NCBI GenBank assembly: GCA_001769125.1
Contig: MEOG01000067.1
Location: forward strand, 1 to 36,447
DNA from: Bacteroidetes bacterium GWF2_35_48
GTDB taxonomy: Bacteria; Bacteroidota; Bacteroidia; Bacteroidales; GWF2-35-48
Direction of reading: 5' to 3'
Length of the DNA: 36,447 nt
The notes below the pieces were generated by a model that had not been told where the DNA came from, searched no databases, and saw only the letters and a list, made by a program, of their open reading frames with translations. The translations under genes and the position numbers were made by a program. Positions 18,686 to 26,885 of the stretch are shown piece after piece; position 1 is the first letter of the stretch, and each line of letters begins with the position of its first letter.

Positions 18686-18883
18686 ATGCGATTGAGAAAA
18701 ATATAACAGGTATATAGCTCAGGAAAAGTAAAGTTAAAGCCTGTACACTGTATAAATGAATATTGATTTTATTAAAATTAATTATTCCCCTAAAAAGAAA
18801 TATAAGGGAATTTACATATTTATTAACTGTGATTTCACGGATTTTAAAAAATAGTTTCTATTTTAGTATATTATTTCAGATTG

Positions 18884-20758
18884 ATGATGAAAGTAATGTT
18901 AATCATATTATGCTTGCTTTTAATAAAAGGCTTAGAATATAGTTTTGCTTTGAATACAATTCGGGTTGACAGCCTTGAACAAATTATATCAAGTCTTCCT
19001 GAAAAGAACAAAGCAAGAAAATTAATTGATATGGCAGGTTTGTGTCTGTATAGTTTACCACAAAAAAGTATATATTTATCCCAAAAGGCTTATGAATTGG
19101 CAACAAAAAGGAATAATAAAATTGATAAAATAGAAGCACTCAGAACTATAGGTGTTGCTTTTTTTATACAAGATAAGTACGAAGAAGCATTGAAGTATTA
19201 TCTCAAATCGCTGAAAATTTCAAAACAAGTAAAAGATGAAAATCAAGTCGCTGTGAATTTGATGAATATAGGGACATTGTACTCTGCATGGAAAAAGTAT
19301 CCTGTCGCATTAAAATACTACGAAGATGGGCTTGAAATATTAAAAAAAAATAATGAAAACAAAGGGCTTACAAAAGTCTATAACAATATAGGAATGATTT
19401 ATTTAATCTGCGATAAATATAACGATGCCCTGATGTCTTTTACAAATTCTTTAAAAATTTCAACGATGCTGAAAGATAGTTTAGGTATTGCACACACACT
19501 TGATAATATAGGTATTGTTTATTCTAAAAAAGGAAATTATACTCTTGCCTTACAAACTATGGAAAAAGCATTGTTAATTTCCGAACGGAGCTCTGATAAT
19601 CAAGGAACAGCATTAACAATGAATGACATAGGTGAAGTTTATATGAAAAAAAAGATGTATGAAAAAGCATTGTTTTATTTTGAGAAAAGTCTGATTATTT
19701 TAAAAAAAATTAATGACAAAAATGCAATGAAAATTTGCTATGAAAACATGTTAAAAGTAAACTTTGCAAGTAATGGGAATGATAAATTTCATGATTATTT
19801 TAAGTCATTTATTGCTGTAAGTGATAGTCTTTCACTAGAAGAAAATTCAAAACAGCTTGCGGAATTACAGGTAAAATATGAAACAGAAAAGAAAGATGAT
19901 GAAATAAATATTCTTTCTAAAGAGCAAAAGATCCAAACTCTTGAAATATCAAAGCAGAAAAACTTTAGAAATTATCTTATTATTTCAGTTTTTCTTGTAA
20001 CAATTCTTGTTTTTGTTATTTACAGTCGCTTCCTTATAAAGAAGAGATCCGAAACAACTTTACAAAAGATGAATCAAACGAAAAATAAATTTTTCTCCAT
20101 TATTTCACACGATCTCAGAGGACCTATCAACGCATTGTTTACAATTACGGATCAAATGACAAAAAGATTTGAAGAGCTTAGTAAGGAAGAAATATTAACC
20201 AGTTCTCAAAAGCTTCTGAAATCAACAGAGAATATTAGTATTTTGCTTGAAAATCTGCTCCAATGGTCTTTATCCCAAACAGACAGACTCGATTTTAAGC
20301 CAGCAAAGTATAACCTGCATGATATTGTTGTAAAACAAATTTCATTAAGAATTACTACAGAAAAAAAAATTAATATTCTATGTCATATTTCTCCTGATGT
20401 TTTTGTTTTTACTGATGTGAATGTGTTAAAAACAGTATTAAGGAATCTGTTAAATAATGCTTGTAAATTTTCATATCCCGGTGGAACAGTTGAAATTTTT
20501 GCTGAAAATAAAGACAGGTTTTATGAAGTACAGATTGTTGATGCAGGTATTGGCATTAAACCGGAAGATATTATTAAACTTTTCAGATTAGATGTTAAAC
20601 ATTCAACTATAGGAACAGCAAATGAAAATGGCACTGGACTTGGTCTGATTCTGTGTAAAGAATTACTTGAAAAAAATGGTGAAAAAATTTGGGTGGAAAG
20701 TGTTATAGGTAATGGTAGTATTTTTAAATTCACATTAAAAAAAAATGATATTTGTTAA
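18884..20758 (+). CDS. TPR-containing transmembrane sensor histidine kinase
   Basis: 624 residues from the ATG at 18884; the frame extends one codon upstream to a TTG, and the ATG at 18887 is also possible. Signal peptide or N-terminal membrane segment at about 3-23, then tetratricopeptide repeats over about 45-300 (repeated pattern ALKYYLKSLKIS, ALKYYEDGLEIL, ALMSFTNSLKIS, ALFYFEKSLIIL). A coiled stretch (320-360), a single membrane helix (about 364-386), a HisKA dimerisation domain with the phospho-His near 409 (IISHDLRGPINALF) and an HATPase domain with an N-box (RNLLNNACKFS), G1 (DAGIGI) and G2 (NGTGLGL) follow. Periplasmic TPRs sensing an unknown signal and a cytoplasmic kinase are the usual layout. 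It lies 12 bp upstream of a NarL-type regulator, its likely phosphorylation partner. Confidence 0.93.
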   Translation: MMKVMLIILCLLLIKGLEYSFALNTIRVDSLEQIISSLPEKNKARKLIDMAGLCLYSLPQKSIYLSQKAYELATKRNNKIDKIEALRTIGVAFFIQDKYEEALKYYLKSLKISKQVKDENQVAVNLMNIGTLYSAWKKYPVALKYYEDGLEILKKNNENKGLTKVYNNIGMIYLICDKYNDALMSFTNSLKISTMLKDSLGIAHTLDNIGIVYSKKGNYTLALQTMEKALLISERSSDNQGTALTMNDIGEVYMKKKMYEKALFYFEKSLIILKKINDKNAMKICYENMLKVNFASNGNDKFHDYFKSFIAVSDSLSLEENSKQLAELQVKYETEKKDDEINILSKEQKIQTLEISKQKNFRNYLIISVFLVTILVFVIYSRFLIKKRSETTLQKMNQTKNKFFSIISHDLRGPINALFTITDQMTKRFEELSKEEILTSSQKLLKSTENISILLENLLQWSLSQTDRLDFKPAKYNLHDIVVKQISLRITTEKKINILCHISPDVFVFTDVNVLKTVLRNLLNNACKFSYPGGTVEIFAENKDRFYEVQIVDAGIGIKPEDIIKLFRLDVKHSTIGTANENGTGLGLILCKELLEKNGEKIWVESVIGNGSIFKFTLKKNDIC

Positions 20759-20770
20759 CCGAATAAATTT

Positions 20771-21421
20771 ATGAGAAAATTAATTAGAGTAATGTTAGTT
20801 GATGACCACGAAATTGTTCGTGATGGGATTACAGCCTTAATCCAAGGGACAAGTGACATTCAGGTTGTTGCCGAAGCATCTGACAGTACAAACCTTTTCA
20901 ACAAATTAAAAACGGTTAAACCGGATATTTTAATTTTGGATATAGCTCTTCCTGATACTTCAGGAATTGAAATCACAAAAATGGTAACGTCTAATTATCC
21001 GGAAATAAAAATAATAATCTTTTCTGGTACACACAATGATGATGATGTTTTTGAAACGCTTAACTCAGGAGCAAAAGGATTTGTTACTAAAGATTCTATC
21101 AGGGAAGATCTTCTAGAAGCAATTTATTCTGTTTATAATGGGAAAGAATATCTTAGTGATACCATCTCCAACACAATGTTAATAAAATACATTAGCAAAA
21201 ATAAACAAATAATAAATACTCAGGAACAAATAAATTTGACTCAACGTGAAATTGAAGTTTTAAAGCTAATCGCTGAAGGATTTCGGTATAAAGAGATTGG
21301 TGAAAAATTATTTCTAAGTGCAAGAACAATTGAAACCCATAAAAACAATATACTTCAAAAATTAGACCTTAAAACGATTACAGATCTTGTTAAATATGCA
21401 ATAAAAAATAAATTAATATAA
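20771..21421 (+). CDS. NarL/LuxR-family response regulator
   Basis: 216 residues. The receiver domain (about 1-125) has the acidic pair Asp11/Asp12, phosphoacceptor Asp57 (LILDIALPD), Ser85 and Lys107. A LuxR-type helix-turn-helix follows (about 150-212: LTQREIEVLKLIAEGFRYKEIG, then LSARTIETHKNNILQKL), so this is a DNA-binding output regulator. It sits 12 bp after the histidine kinase and is the probable cognate partner. Targets cannot be read from the sequence; the divergent T9SS propeller gene across the palindrome-bearing gap is one possibility. A nested-hairpin element begins at its stop codon. Confidence 0.95.
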   Translation: MRKLIRVMLVDDHEIVRDGITALIQGTSDIQVVAEASDSTNLFNKLKTVKPDILILDIALPDTSGIEITKMVTSNYPEIKIIIFSGTHNDDDVFETLNSGAKGFVTKDSIREDLLEAIYSVYNGKEYLSDTISNTMLIKYISKNKQIINTQEQINLTQREIEVLKLIAEGFRYKEIGEKLFLSARTIETHKNNILQKLDLKTITDLVKYAIKNKLI

Positions 21422-21590
21422 TTAGCGCCAGCAAGAAAACTCATGTTTTTTACTCACAATGTATGTGCCTGATAAGAAAACATCAAGTTCAAGGCTTGCG
21501 AAGACCTGAAAATTAGGAGTGTACTAATGTACATGACTACTTTTCAGGTCAAGCGTAACGATGAAATTGATGTTTTCTTGCAGGCTAATT
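21420..21590 (+). repeat. Nested-hairpin intergenic element, copy 2
   Basis: Starts at the stop codon of the response regulator and fills most of the gap to tRNA-Asp. Stems: an outermost pair AATTAGC..GCAAGAAAAC (21420-21440) with GTTTTCTTGC.GGCTAATT (21572-21590); a competing perfect 13-bp stem AAGAAAACATCAA/TTGATGTTTTCTT (21474-21486 with 21567-21579); a perfect 10-bp stem GACCTGAAAA/TTTTCAGGTC (21503-21512 with 21541-21550); and an inner 5-bp stem TGTAC/GTACA with a TAAT loop (21520-21533). The segments CAAGGCTTGCGAAG, AGGAG, TGACT and AGCGTAACG are shared with the element at 2562-2686, while the stems differ by compensating changes. Family not recognised. Confidence 0.7.
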
Positions 21591-21692
21591 AGCTTTTGCT
21601 GTAAGCTCTGTACAATGATAAACTGATAATACTTCATTGTTGATGTTTTCCACACTTGTTTTAATGAGTTTTTTTGAGGATGGTAAAAATAA

Positions 21693-21726
21693 AAAACCGC
21701 TTATCCTGAGGAGAATAAGCGGTTTT
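21693..21726 (-). terminator. Intrinsic terminator after tRNA-Asp
   Basis: On the minus strand a perfect 12-bp stem AAAACCGCTTAT/ATAAGCGGTTTT with a 10-nt loop, followed by TTATTTTT. It lies about 25 bp past the 3' end of tRNA-Asp and would end its transcript. The A-run on the other side means it could also stop plus-strand transcripts. Confidence 0.85.
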
Positions 21727-21750
21727 GAGGTGTTTTGAAACTTACTTTTG

Positions 21751-21825
21751 CGGTCCGGACGGGGCTCGAACCCGCGACCCCATGCGTGACAGGCATGTAT
21801 TCTAACCAAACTGAACTACCGAACC
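21751..21825 (-). tRNA. tRNA-Asp (GTC)
   Basis: 75-nt cloverleaf on the minus strand: acceptor stem GGTTCGG/CCGGACC (one U-G pair), D arm GTTC/GAAT, anticodon stem CATGC/GCATG around CTGTCAC (anticodon GTC), T arm GCGGG-TTCGAGC-CCCGT, discriminator G. The 3' CCA is not encoded. A terminator follows at 21693-21726. Confidence 0.97.
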
Positions 21826-21886
21826 GTAAATTTGGAATGCAAATATAATACTTTTTTCGAACTTTGAAACATTTATTTCATTTTTT

Positions 21887-23677
21887 TTATTTCATTTTAT
21901 AATGATCACCTGTTTGTTTGATTATCAACTCATACCATTCCTGCGGATAGGCAGGTTGTTTAGGGAACTTAAGCAATGGTTTCTGGCTTCCGTTTAATTC
22001 AAACCTGCTATCTTTCTCATGTTTTATATTGCCGTCCAAATATTTTACCATAAGATATTGACCGAATTTTTCCCACTGCTTTGTCGTTTTATCTCCTTGT
22101 TCAACCGAATATTCTGTGATTATAGCCAATGCTTTTTTAGGGTTAGTTTTATAAACAGATTCTGCTTTTTTATCAATTTCTGAAGTCCCTTTAAAGAAAG
22201 CCTCTTCCATTTCGCCCTGTAGTTTACGGATATCTTTAATAATATCTTCATATCTTGTATATGCAAAATTAGAAACCCAGTTAAACACCCAAAAAGCTGA
22301 ATTCCATGAAAATTCAGTCATACTGCCATTGCCTTCTTTAAAAGTCTCAGGGACTTTTGTAATACCGCAATACATGGGAACATACACTGTGCTATAGGTA
22401 TCATCTACACTGAACCATAAAATACCTCCTATGGGATTAGGCAAAAACGCTCTTGATTGCGCAACAAAAGAGAAGCCTGTTTGTTGTGTTGAAATGGCTC
22501 TTTCATGAAAATAATTTGTAGTATCTTTTTTATTTTTATCAATATATTTCCAGGTCATCGGTCTCCAGCGGTAAGGACAATGATATGGACCAGCGCCAAC
22601 ATCTTTTGTCATATCAAGCTCTGTGCCTGTAAAGTGGTCGCGCATCATTTCCATGACATCTTTTACTGATAATTTCTGGTCGGGCTTTATCCATAAGGGC
22701 ATGCGGGTTTTACTTTTTCCCAGTATATAATCAACATGTTGATCCATCTGTGAATTAACTTTTCTGAATCCCGCCCAAACCCTTGCTTCACAGAAACGGA
22801 TACCGCCATAATCAACCAATTTTCCTGTTTCATCCCATAAAGGAGCATAAGTATCTGAAAAGCTGAAATCTTTATCTTCTCCTTTAAAATAGCCTTTTTC
22901 GCGAGCAAAAGAAATTACATCATGTGCGTAAATAACTTCTAATTCAGGATTGTTAATCTTATCAAGGCTTTTCGAGGATATTGATTTTTTCCAGTCCTCT
23001 TTTGGAAATGTAGTTATTCTTGGATGATTGGCATGACCGGAAATATATCCGTCAGGTATTCTGTATGCTACAAATACTGCGCCTTTGCTGTCAATTTTTT
23101 TTGCATCTTTCTTATCTTTATCTTTTGCTGGGATATAATCTGGTCCTTTGCTTATCATTTCTAATATCCATACTTCATTTGCATCGCTTATTGAAATAGA
23201 TTCGCCAGAGCTAGCATAGCCATATTCTGTAAAAAGCTCTATCATAATTTTTATTGCTTCACGTGCTGTTTTTGCTCTTTGCAGAGCCATGTACATCAAA
23301 GAACCGTAATCCATAATTGCTGTCGTGTCCATTAATTCTTCCCTGCCTCCATAAGTTGTTTCGCCTATTGCAACCTGATATTCATTCATATTTCCTACAA
23401 CAGAAAATGTATGCGGAACCTGTTTAATTTTTCCCATAAATTTACCTGTATCCCACTCATAAATATCAAGCATTGTACCGGCAGGGTAATCTTTTGCAGG
23501 ACGATAATAAAGCTCGCCGTAAAGAGTATGTGAATCTGCTGCATAGGTTATCATACAAGAGCCGTCTTTTGATGCGCCTTTTGTAACTAAAAAATTTGTA
23601 CAGGCGAATAAAGGTTGAACAAAAAATGAGGCTAAAATAAATGCTGTAATGCCAAGAAATAAATTTTTATGTTTCAT
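21887..23677 (-). CDS. C69-family dipeptidase
   Basis: 596 residues. Signal peptide 1-25 (MKHKNLFLGITAFILASFFV, then QPLFA) followed by Cys26 in ACTNFLVTKGASKDGS, the N-terminal nucleophile of the Ntn-hydrolase C69 (PepD/U34) family, exposed after signal or propeptide cleavage. Other family marks are SCMITYAADSH, GNMNEYQVAIGETTYGGR and YGSLMYMALQRAKTAREAI. Expected to hydrolyse dipeptides in the periplasm or at the cell surface and so feed amino-acid uptake. The length and the long C-terminal part match secreted Bacteroidota members. It stands alone between tRNA-Asp and a 132-bp AT-rich gap holding no recognisable feature. Confidence 0.92.
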   Translation of the reverse strand: MKHKNLFLGITAFILASFFVQPLFACTNFLVTKGASKDGSCMITYAADSHTLYGELYYRPAKDYPAGTMLDIYEWDTGKFMGKIKQVPHTFSVVGNMNEYQVAIGETTYGGREELMDTTAIMDYGSLMYMALQRAKTAREAIKIMIELFTEYGYASSGESISISDANEVWILEMISKGPDYIPAKDKDKKDAKKIDSKGAVFVAYRIPDGYISGHANHPRITTFPKEDWKKSISSKSLDKINNPELEVIYAHDVISFAREKGYFKGEDKDFSFSDTYAPLWDETGKLVDYGGIRFCEARVWAGFRKVNSQMDQHVDYILGKSKTRMPLWIKPDQKLSVKDVMEMMRDHFTGTELDMTKDVGAGPYHCPYRWRPMTWKYIDKNKKDTTNYFHERAISTQQTGFSFVAQSRAFLPNPIGGILWFSVDDTYSTVYVPMYCGITKVPETFKEGNGSMTEFSWNSAFWVFNWVSNFAYTRYEDIIKDIRKLQGEMEEAFFKGTSEIDKKAESVYKTNPKKALAIITEYSVEQGDKTTKQWEKFGQYLMVKYLDGNIKHEKDSRFELNGSQKPLLKFPKQPAYPQEWYELIIKQTGDHYKMK

Positions 23678-23809
23678 ATATAATATAAAATTAAATTACA
23701 AGTTTTTTAAAACAAAAAGTAAAATAGCAAAAATAAATAAATTAAAATAAGTTCAAAATAATTGTTATCAAAGTAATGTATCAGGAACAAAGACTTCGTT
23801 CAGAAAAGA

Positions 23810-24193
23810 CTATTGCTGTAATTTTTTAATAAATTTTTCTGTGTCAATAATAAAACGTTCGTGTGTGCCATGCCCGATTTCTCCTTGTTCGTCCCATGCT
23901 TTTACTGTAAATGATAATTTTCTGTCATCAGCAACTGTCAGCTCTGATTCGCATGTAACCTTCATTCCTACAGGGGTTGCTTTGATATGCTTAACACAAA
24001 TTTCTGTACCAACTGTATTGAAGCCCTTTTCAAGATGGGGCAAAACACTTTCAAGACAGGTTTTTTCCATTAATGCAACCATGGCAGGTGTTGCAAATAC
24101 TTCAATCAAACCTGATCCATATTTTGAAGCAGTATCATCTAAACTTACCATCCGCTCAATTTTCCCTTTTATTCCGGGTAAAATAATACGCAT
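23810..24193 (-). CDS. FlK-like hotdog-fold thioesterase
   Basis: 127 residues. The fold and motifs match the fluoroacetyl-CoA thioesterase (FlK)-like group of hotdog enzymes: Thr35 (EVFATPAMVALME), Glu43 and His69 (CVKHIKATPVG) have the same spacing (8 and 26 residues) as the FlK catalytic Thr42/Glu50/His76. Related bacterial proteins are general acyl-CoA thioesterases of unknown substrate, so fluoroacetate resistance should not be assumed. The start codon lies one base after the stop of the receiver-TM gene, so the two are cotranscribed. Confidence 0.85.
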   Translation of the reverse strand: MRIILPGIKGKIERMVSLDDTASKYGSGLIEVFATPAMVALMEKTCLESVLPHLEKGFNTVGTEICVKHIKATPVGMKVTCESELTVADDRKLSFTVKAWDEQGEIGHGTHERFIIDTEKFIKKLQQ

Positions 24194-24194
24194 G

Positions 24195-24731
24195 TCAGAA
24201 AATATCTGGATTTGTATAATATAAAATTGCCAATCCTGCCAGACAAGCTAAAATCACGGCTACAAAAATCTTTATTGTCAACCTGCTTTGCGTATGTTTT
24301 AATTCAAGACTGTGCTTAGAAATAATCCCCTTAATACTATTATGAATGCGGGTAAAAGAATTTTCATTTTTTTTGACAAAAGTTACAGCACCAAGTTGTA
24401 TTCCCTGACTAACGATGCTGTCATCTTCAATGCCCGAATAAAGAATCACTTCAATCTCCAGATTGATCTCTTTAACAAGCTTTAATATTTCCACACCATT
24501 CTTTGCATCCTGATTTTCCATGGATCTTAAATAGTAATCAAGCACAACTATATGGACATATTTCGTCGGCAATGGTTTTCTTCTGAAAAACTCAATCAGC
24601 GATTCTCCGGAATTAAATGTGAAAATATTATATTTTGTAGAAGTTTTAAATTTATTTTCAAAAACCTTCAAATAGAATTCATCATCTTCAACAAGATAAA
24701 CACATACATTGCTATCTAAAAATTCAGTCAT
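24195..24731 (-). CDS. Receiver-domain protein with C-terminal membrane anchor
   Basis: 178 residues. Residues about 9-125 form a CheY-like receiver with acidic Glu15/Asp16/Asp17, phosphoacceptor Asp65 (VVLDYYL), Ser99 and Lys120; a small insertion follows the phosphorylation site (SMENQDAKNG). Instead of a DNA-binding output it ends in a basic linker and one hydrophobic helix (about 153-172, IKIFVAVILACLAGLAILYY) and a short tail. This suggests a receiver tethered to the inner face of the membrane, acting through protein contacts. No histidine kinase is adjacent. It lies directly upstream of the thioesterase gene (1-bp gap). Confidence 0.85.
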   Translation of the reverse strand: MTEFLDSNVCVYLVEDDEFYLKVFENKFKTSTKYNIFTFNSGESLIEFFRRKPLPTKYVHIVVLDYYLRSMENQDAKNGVEILKLVKEINLEIEVILYSGIEDDSIVSQGIQLGAVTFVKKNENSFTRIHNSIKGIISKHSLELKHTQSRLTIKIFVAVILACLAGLAILYYTNPDIF

Positions 24732-24792
24732 ATCAAACGAAATCGTATAAATTCACTTGTAAATTTAAAAAAGAAGTTTTAAAATACAAATT

Positions 24793-25659
24793 TTACTTTT
24801 TAGGTTTCTTCAAAGGTTTGGGGTTTCTTGCGTCAATATCAATAATATAATGCCATTTTCCTTTTTTGAATTTCAGAGCGTCGTAGGATCCATCTGGACC
24901 GTAATACTGAAATAATCCTTTTAAAGAAGTATTGGAGGGAGACAAATGATCAAAAATTATCAAATCTTTCTTAATATCAAATGATAAAGCCATACTTGAC
25001 CTATTTGCAAATTCAAAAATAATTCTTCGTTGCTCTTGTTTATTTTCATTATAAAATACCGGCGCTCCAAATTTAGGATTTCCGGATCCTGAAAAATAGA
25101 ACACATCAATAATTTTCCTGTTTCTTAAATCATCGAATCCGTCCCAGCCTAAAAGAAAGTAATACTTTTTTCCCCAATATGACTTTTCAATAATCTGATA
25201 ATATAAAGCACCATACCATGTTTCATTAGATAAAGTAGCATGCTCTGGTTCGTTGATGTCTTTTTTTCTATCATTCAGTACAAAAACCTGATATTTTTTT
25301 CTGTTTTTTGAAAAATACTGAACAATTCCAAAATATTTAAATGAACCGTCATCAAAAACAAGATTCCAGTTAAATATTTTAATACGCTTATCCGATGATA
25401 TTAATTTCCCTAAATTAGGAATCGAATCATAAGCAATTTCGGGCGTTTGCGGATCGTTGATAAGAGATAAAAGAATATCTGAAATCTCATTATTTATAAT
25501 CAGTCTTTTTTTATCAATATTTGTATTTTTTATCTGATTGAAAAATGAAATCAAGCTGTCTTTTTTTTCTTTCCACAAATCGGAATCCTGCGCATTTGAA
25601 TACGACAAAAGGAAAATATAACCTATAGTGAAGAATATTTTGTAAGAAATATTAGGCAT
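24793..25659 (-). CDS. Secreted hypothetical protein
   Basis: 288 residues with a signal peptide (about 1-23, MPNISYKIFFTIGYIFLLSY then SNAQ). The mature protein is mixed alpha/beta with aromatic motifs such as WYGALYYQIIEK, YYFLLGWDGFDD and LKGLFQYYGPDGSYDALKFKKGKWHYI. This type recurs in Bacteroidota, but I do not know a function. It lies 10 bp downstream of the HupE-like gene and may be in its operon. The gap to the next gene (61 bp) holds no clear terminator. Confidence 0.75.
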   Translation of the reverse strand: MPNISYKIFFTIGYIFLLSYSNAQDSDLWKEKKDSLISFFNQIKNTNIDKKRLIINNEISDILLSLINDPQTPEIAYDSIPNLGKLISSDKRIKIFNWNLVFDDGSFKYFGIVQYFSKNRKKYQVFVLNDRKKDINEPEHATLSNETWYGALYYQIIEKSYWGKKYYFLLGWDGFDDLRNRKIIDVFYFSGSGNPKFGAPVFYNENKQEQRRIIFEFANRSSMALSFDIKKDLIIFDHLSPSNTSLKGLFQYYGPDGSYDALKFKKGKWHYIIDIDARNPKPLKKPKK

Positions 25660-25669
25660 GGTATTTAAT

Positions 25670-26263
25670 CTATTTTAATATAAACGGATTTCTTTCAAGC
25701 ATTAATATAATGGAGACCCCGAGTCCCATTCCTGAAAGAATAAGTGACCAATCCCTCTGAGCCATTTTTAAAAATCGAATGAAAATTACAGCAAGTAAAA
25801 ATATACCGATAATAATTAAAATCTGACCAATTTCTATTCCCAGATTAAATGAAAATAAGGGTAAGGCTAAATTCTCTTCCTGTAAAAGAAGCGATCTCAG
25901 GTAATTTGAAAATCCGAATCCATGAATCAACCCGAAAAACATTGCTGTTATATATTTAAAAATATGAAACCGCAACGACACATTTTCTGTTTTCAACAAA
26001 ATATTGCTAATCGCTGTTATAAATATTGTCAGAGGAATCAAAAATTCAATCAGACCTGAGTCAATTCTGATAATATTAAATGTCGCCAGCACCAAAGTTG
26101 ATGTGTGCCCAATCGTAAATGCTGTAATAAGAATTAATACACGCCTCCACTCTGATACGGTATAAACCGCGCACAGCGTAAGAAGAAAAAGGATATGGTC
26201 ATAGCCCTTCAAGTCTGTGATATGACTTATTCCAAGCTTCAGATACATTTCAAAAATACTCAT
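25670..26263 (-). CDS. HupE/UreJ-family membrane protein
   Basis: 197 residues, about six membrane helices. It shows the conserved His-rich motifs of the HupE/UreJ_2 group: GISHITDLKGYDHILFLL (His14, Asp22, His23), FTIGHTSTL (His53), GLIHGFGFSN (His114) and FNLGIEIGQ (Glu144), which suggest metal binding or transport (nickel in HupE proper). No hydrogenase or urease genes are in the window, so the substrate is open. It is divergently arranged with a DUF6702 gene, 45 bp apart, an arrangement I associate with Bacteroidota genomes. Confidence 0.88.
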   Translation of the reverse strand: MSIFEMYLKLGISHITDLKGYDHILFLLTLCAVYTVSEWRRVLILITAFTIGHTSTLVLATFNIIRIDSGLIEFLIPLTIFITAISNILLKTENVSLRFHIFKYITAMFFGLIHGFGFSNYLRSLLLQEENLALPLFSFNLGIEIGQILIIIGIFLLAVIFIRFLKMAQRDWSLILSGMGLGVSIILMLERNPFILK

Positions 26264-26308
26264 ATTGCTTTTTTCAAATAATAAAAGAAATTTTCCTTAC
26301 TTTGCAGT

Positions 26309-26797
26309 ATGAAAATATTCCTTTTTATAATTACCTTTTTATACTTTTCTGCGCCTCATCCGCTGCGGCTTTCCGTTACAAATATTATTTATGATAAGAA
26401 CGAAAAAACAATTACAATTCACATTAAAATATTTAAAAATGATTTACTGAACGCAATAATAATAAAAAATCCGAAAGTTACTTGTAAAGAAGATGATTTA
26501 TATAAAGAAGTAAAATCTGTTACTAATTATTTAACAGAAACATTCCAGATTGAAATTGATAAAAAGAAAATTTCTTTAAAAGATTTGGAACTTTCTGAAA
26601 GTAAAAACACAGATGATGCCGTATTGTTTGTGTACAAACTAAAAAATATAAAATCTCTGAAGCACATAAAGATTAATAATCAAATCTTATTTTCTCTTTA
26701 TTCTGATCAGAAGAACATGGTTATTTTTAAAGCCGGATCGTTTGAAAAAGGCTGTATTAGTGAAAAGTCTGAAAGCAATTGTGAGTTTCAGTTTTGA
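26309..26797 (+). CDS. DUF6702-like exported protein
   Basis: 162 residues. A short signal peptide (MKIFLFIITFLYFSA) is followed by PHPLRLSVTNIIYDKNEKTI and IKIFKNDLLNA, the start pattern of the DUF6702 family (HPxxxSVTxI, then IRIFxDDL). It is predicted periplasmic, with beta-rich segments and two cysteines near the C-terminus (CISEKSESNC). It diverges from the HupE/UreJ gene; the pair is likely one functional unit for metal handling (inference). A TTACTTTG sequence (26297-26304), one base off the -7 consensus, lies just upstream of the ATG, so the leader may be very short. It converges on the helicase gene with an 88-bp gap lacking a clear terminator. Confidence 0.75.
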   Translation: MKIFLFIITFLYFSAPHPLRLSVTNIIYDKNEKTITIHIKIFKNDLLNAIIIKNPKVTCKEDDLYKEVKSVTNYLTETFQIEIDKKKISLKDLELSESKNTDDAVLFVYKLKNIKSLKHIKINNQILFSLYSDQKNMVIFKAGSFEKGCISEKSESNCEFQF

Positions 26798-26885
26798 TTC
26801 TGCCCTGTAAGTCTGTTTTGCCACGAAATCACTAAATTTCACAAAAAAAATGATTGTCTTTTATTACGGCAATTGTGATAATGTT

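Larger units (their letters stand above)
18472..18842. repeat. 371-bp intergenic segment bounded by 14-bp perfect inverted repeats
   Basis: ATCCGTGAAATCAC at 18472-18485 is repeated in inverted form (GTGATTTCACGGAT) at 18829-18842, inside the 507-bp gap between the propeller gene (minus) and the histidine kinase gene (plus). The enclosed DNA has no convincing coding frame but holds a palindrome and a hairpin (listed separately). It could be a MITE-like non-autonomous element or paired binding sites of one regulator. No clear target-site duplication flanks it. Confidence 0.45.

Noticed and set aside
21585-21809. Minus-strand 74-codon frame
   Set aside because: It runs through tRNA-Asp and its terminator, so it is a chance frame.
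23810-24193. Fluoroacetate-resistance gene
   Set aside because: The catalytic spacing matches FlK, but related bacterial thioesterases act on other acyl-CoAs and nothing nearby suggests organofluorine metabolism.
23841-24224. Plus-strand 127-codon frame opposite the thioesterase
   Set aside because: Antisense shadow of a gene with recognisable catalytic residues.
26818-26850. Degenerate CAC-AAA-type repeats between DUF6702 and the helicase
   Set aside because: Only about three loose copies; too weak to call a repeat or terminator.
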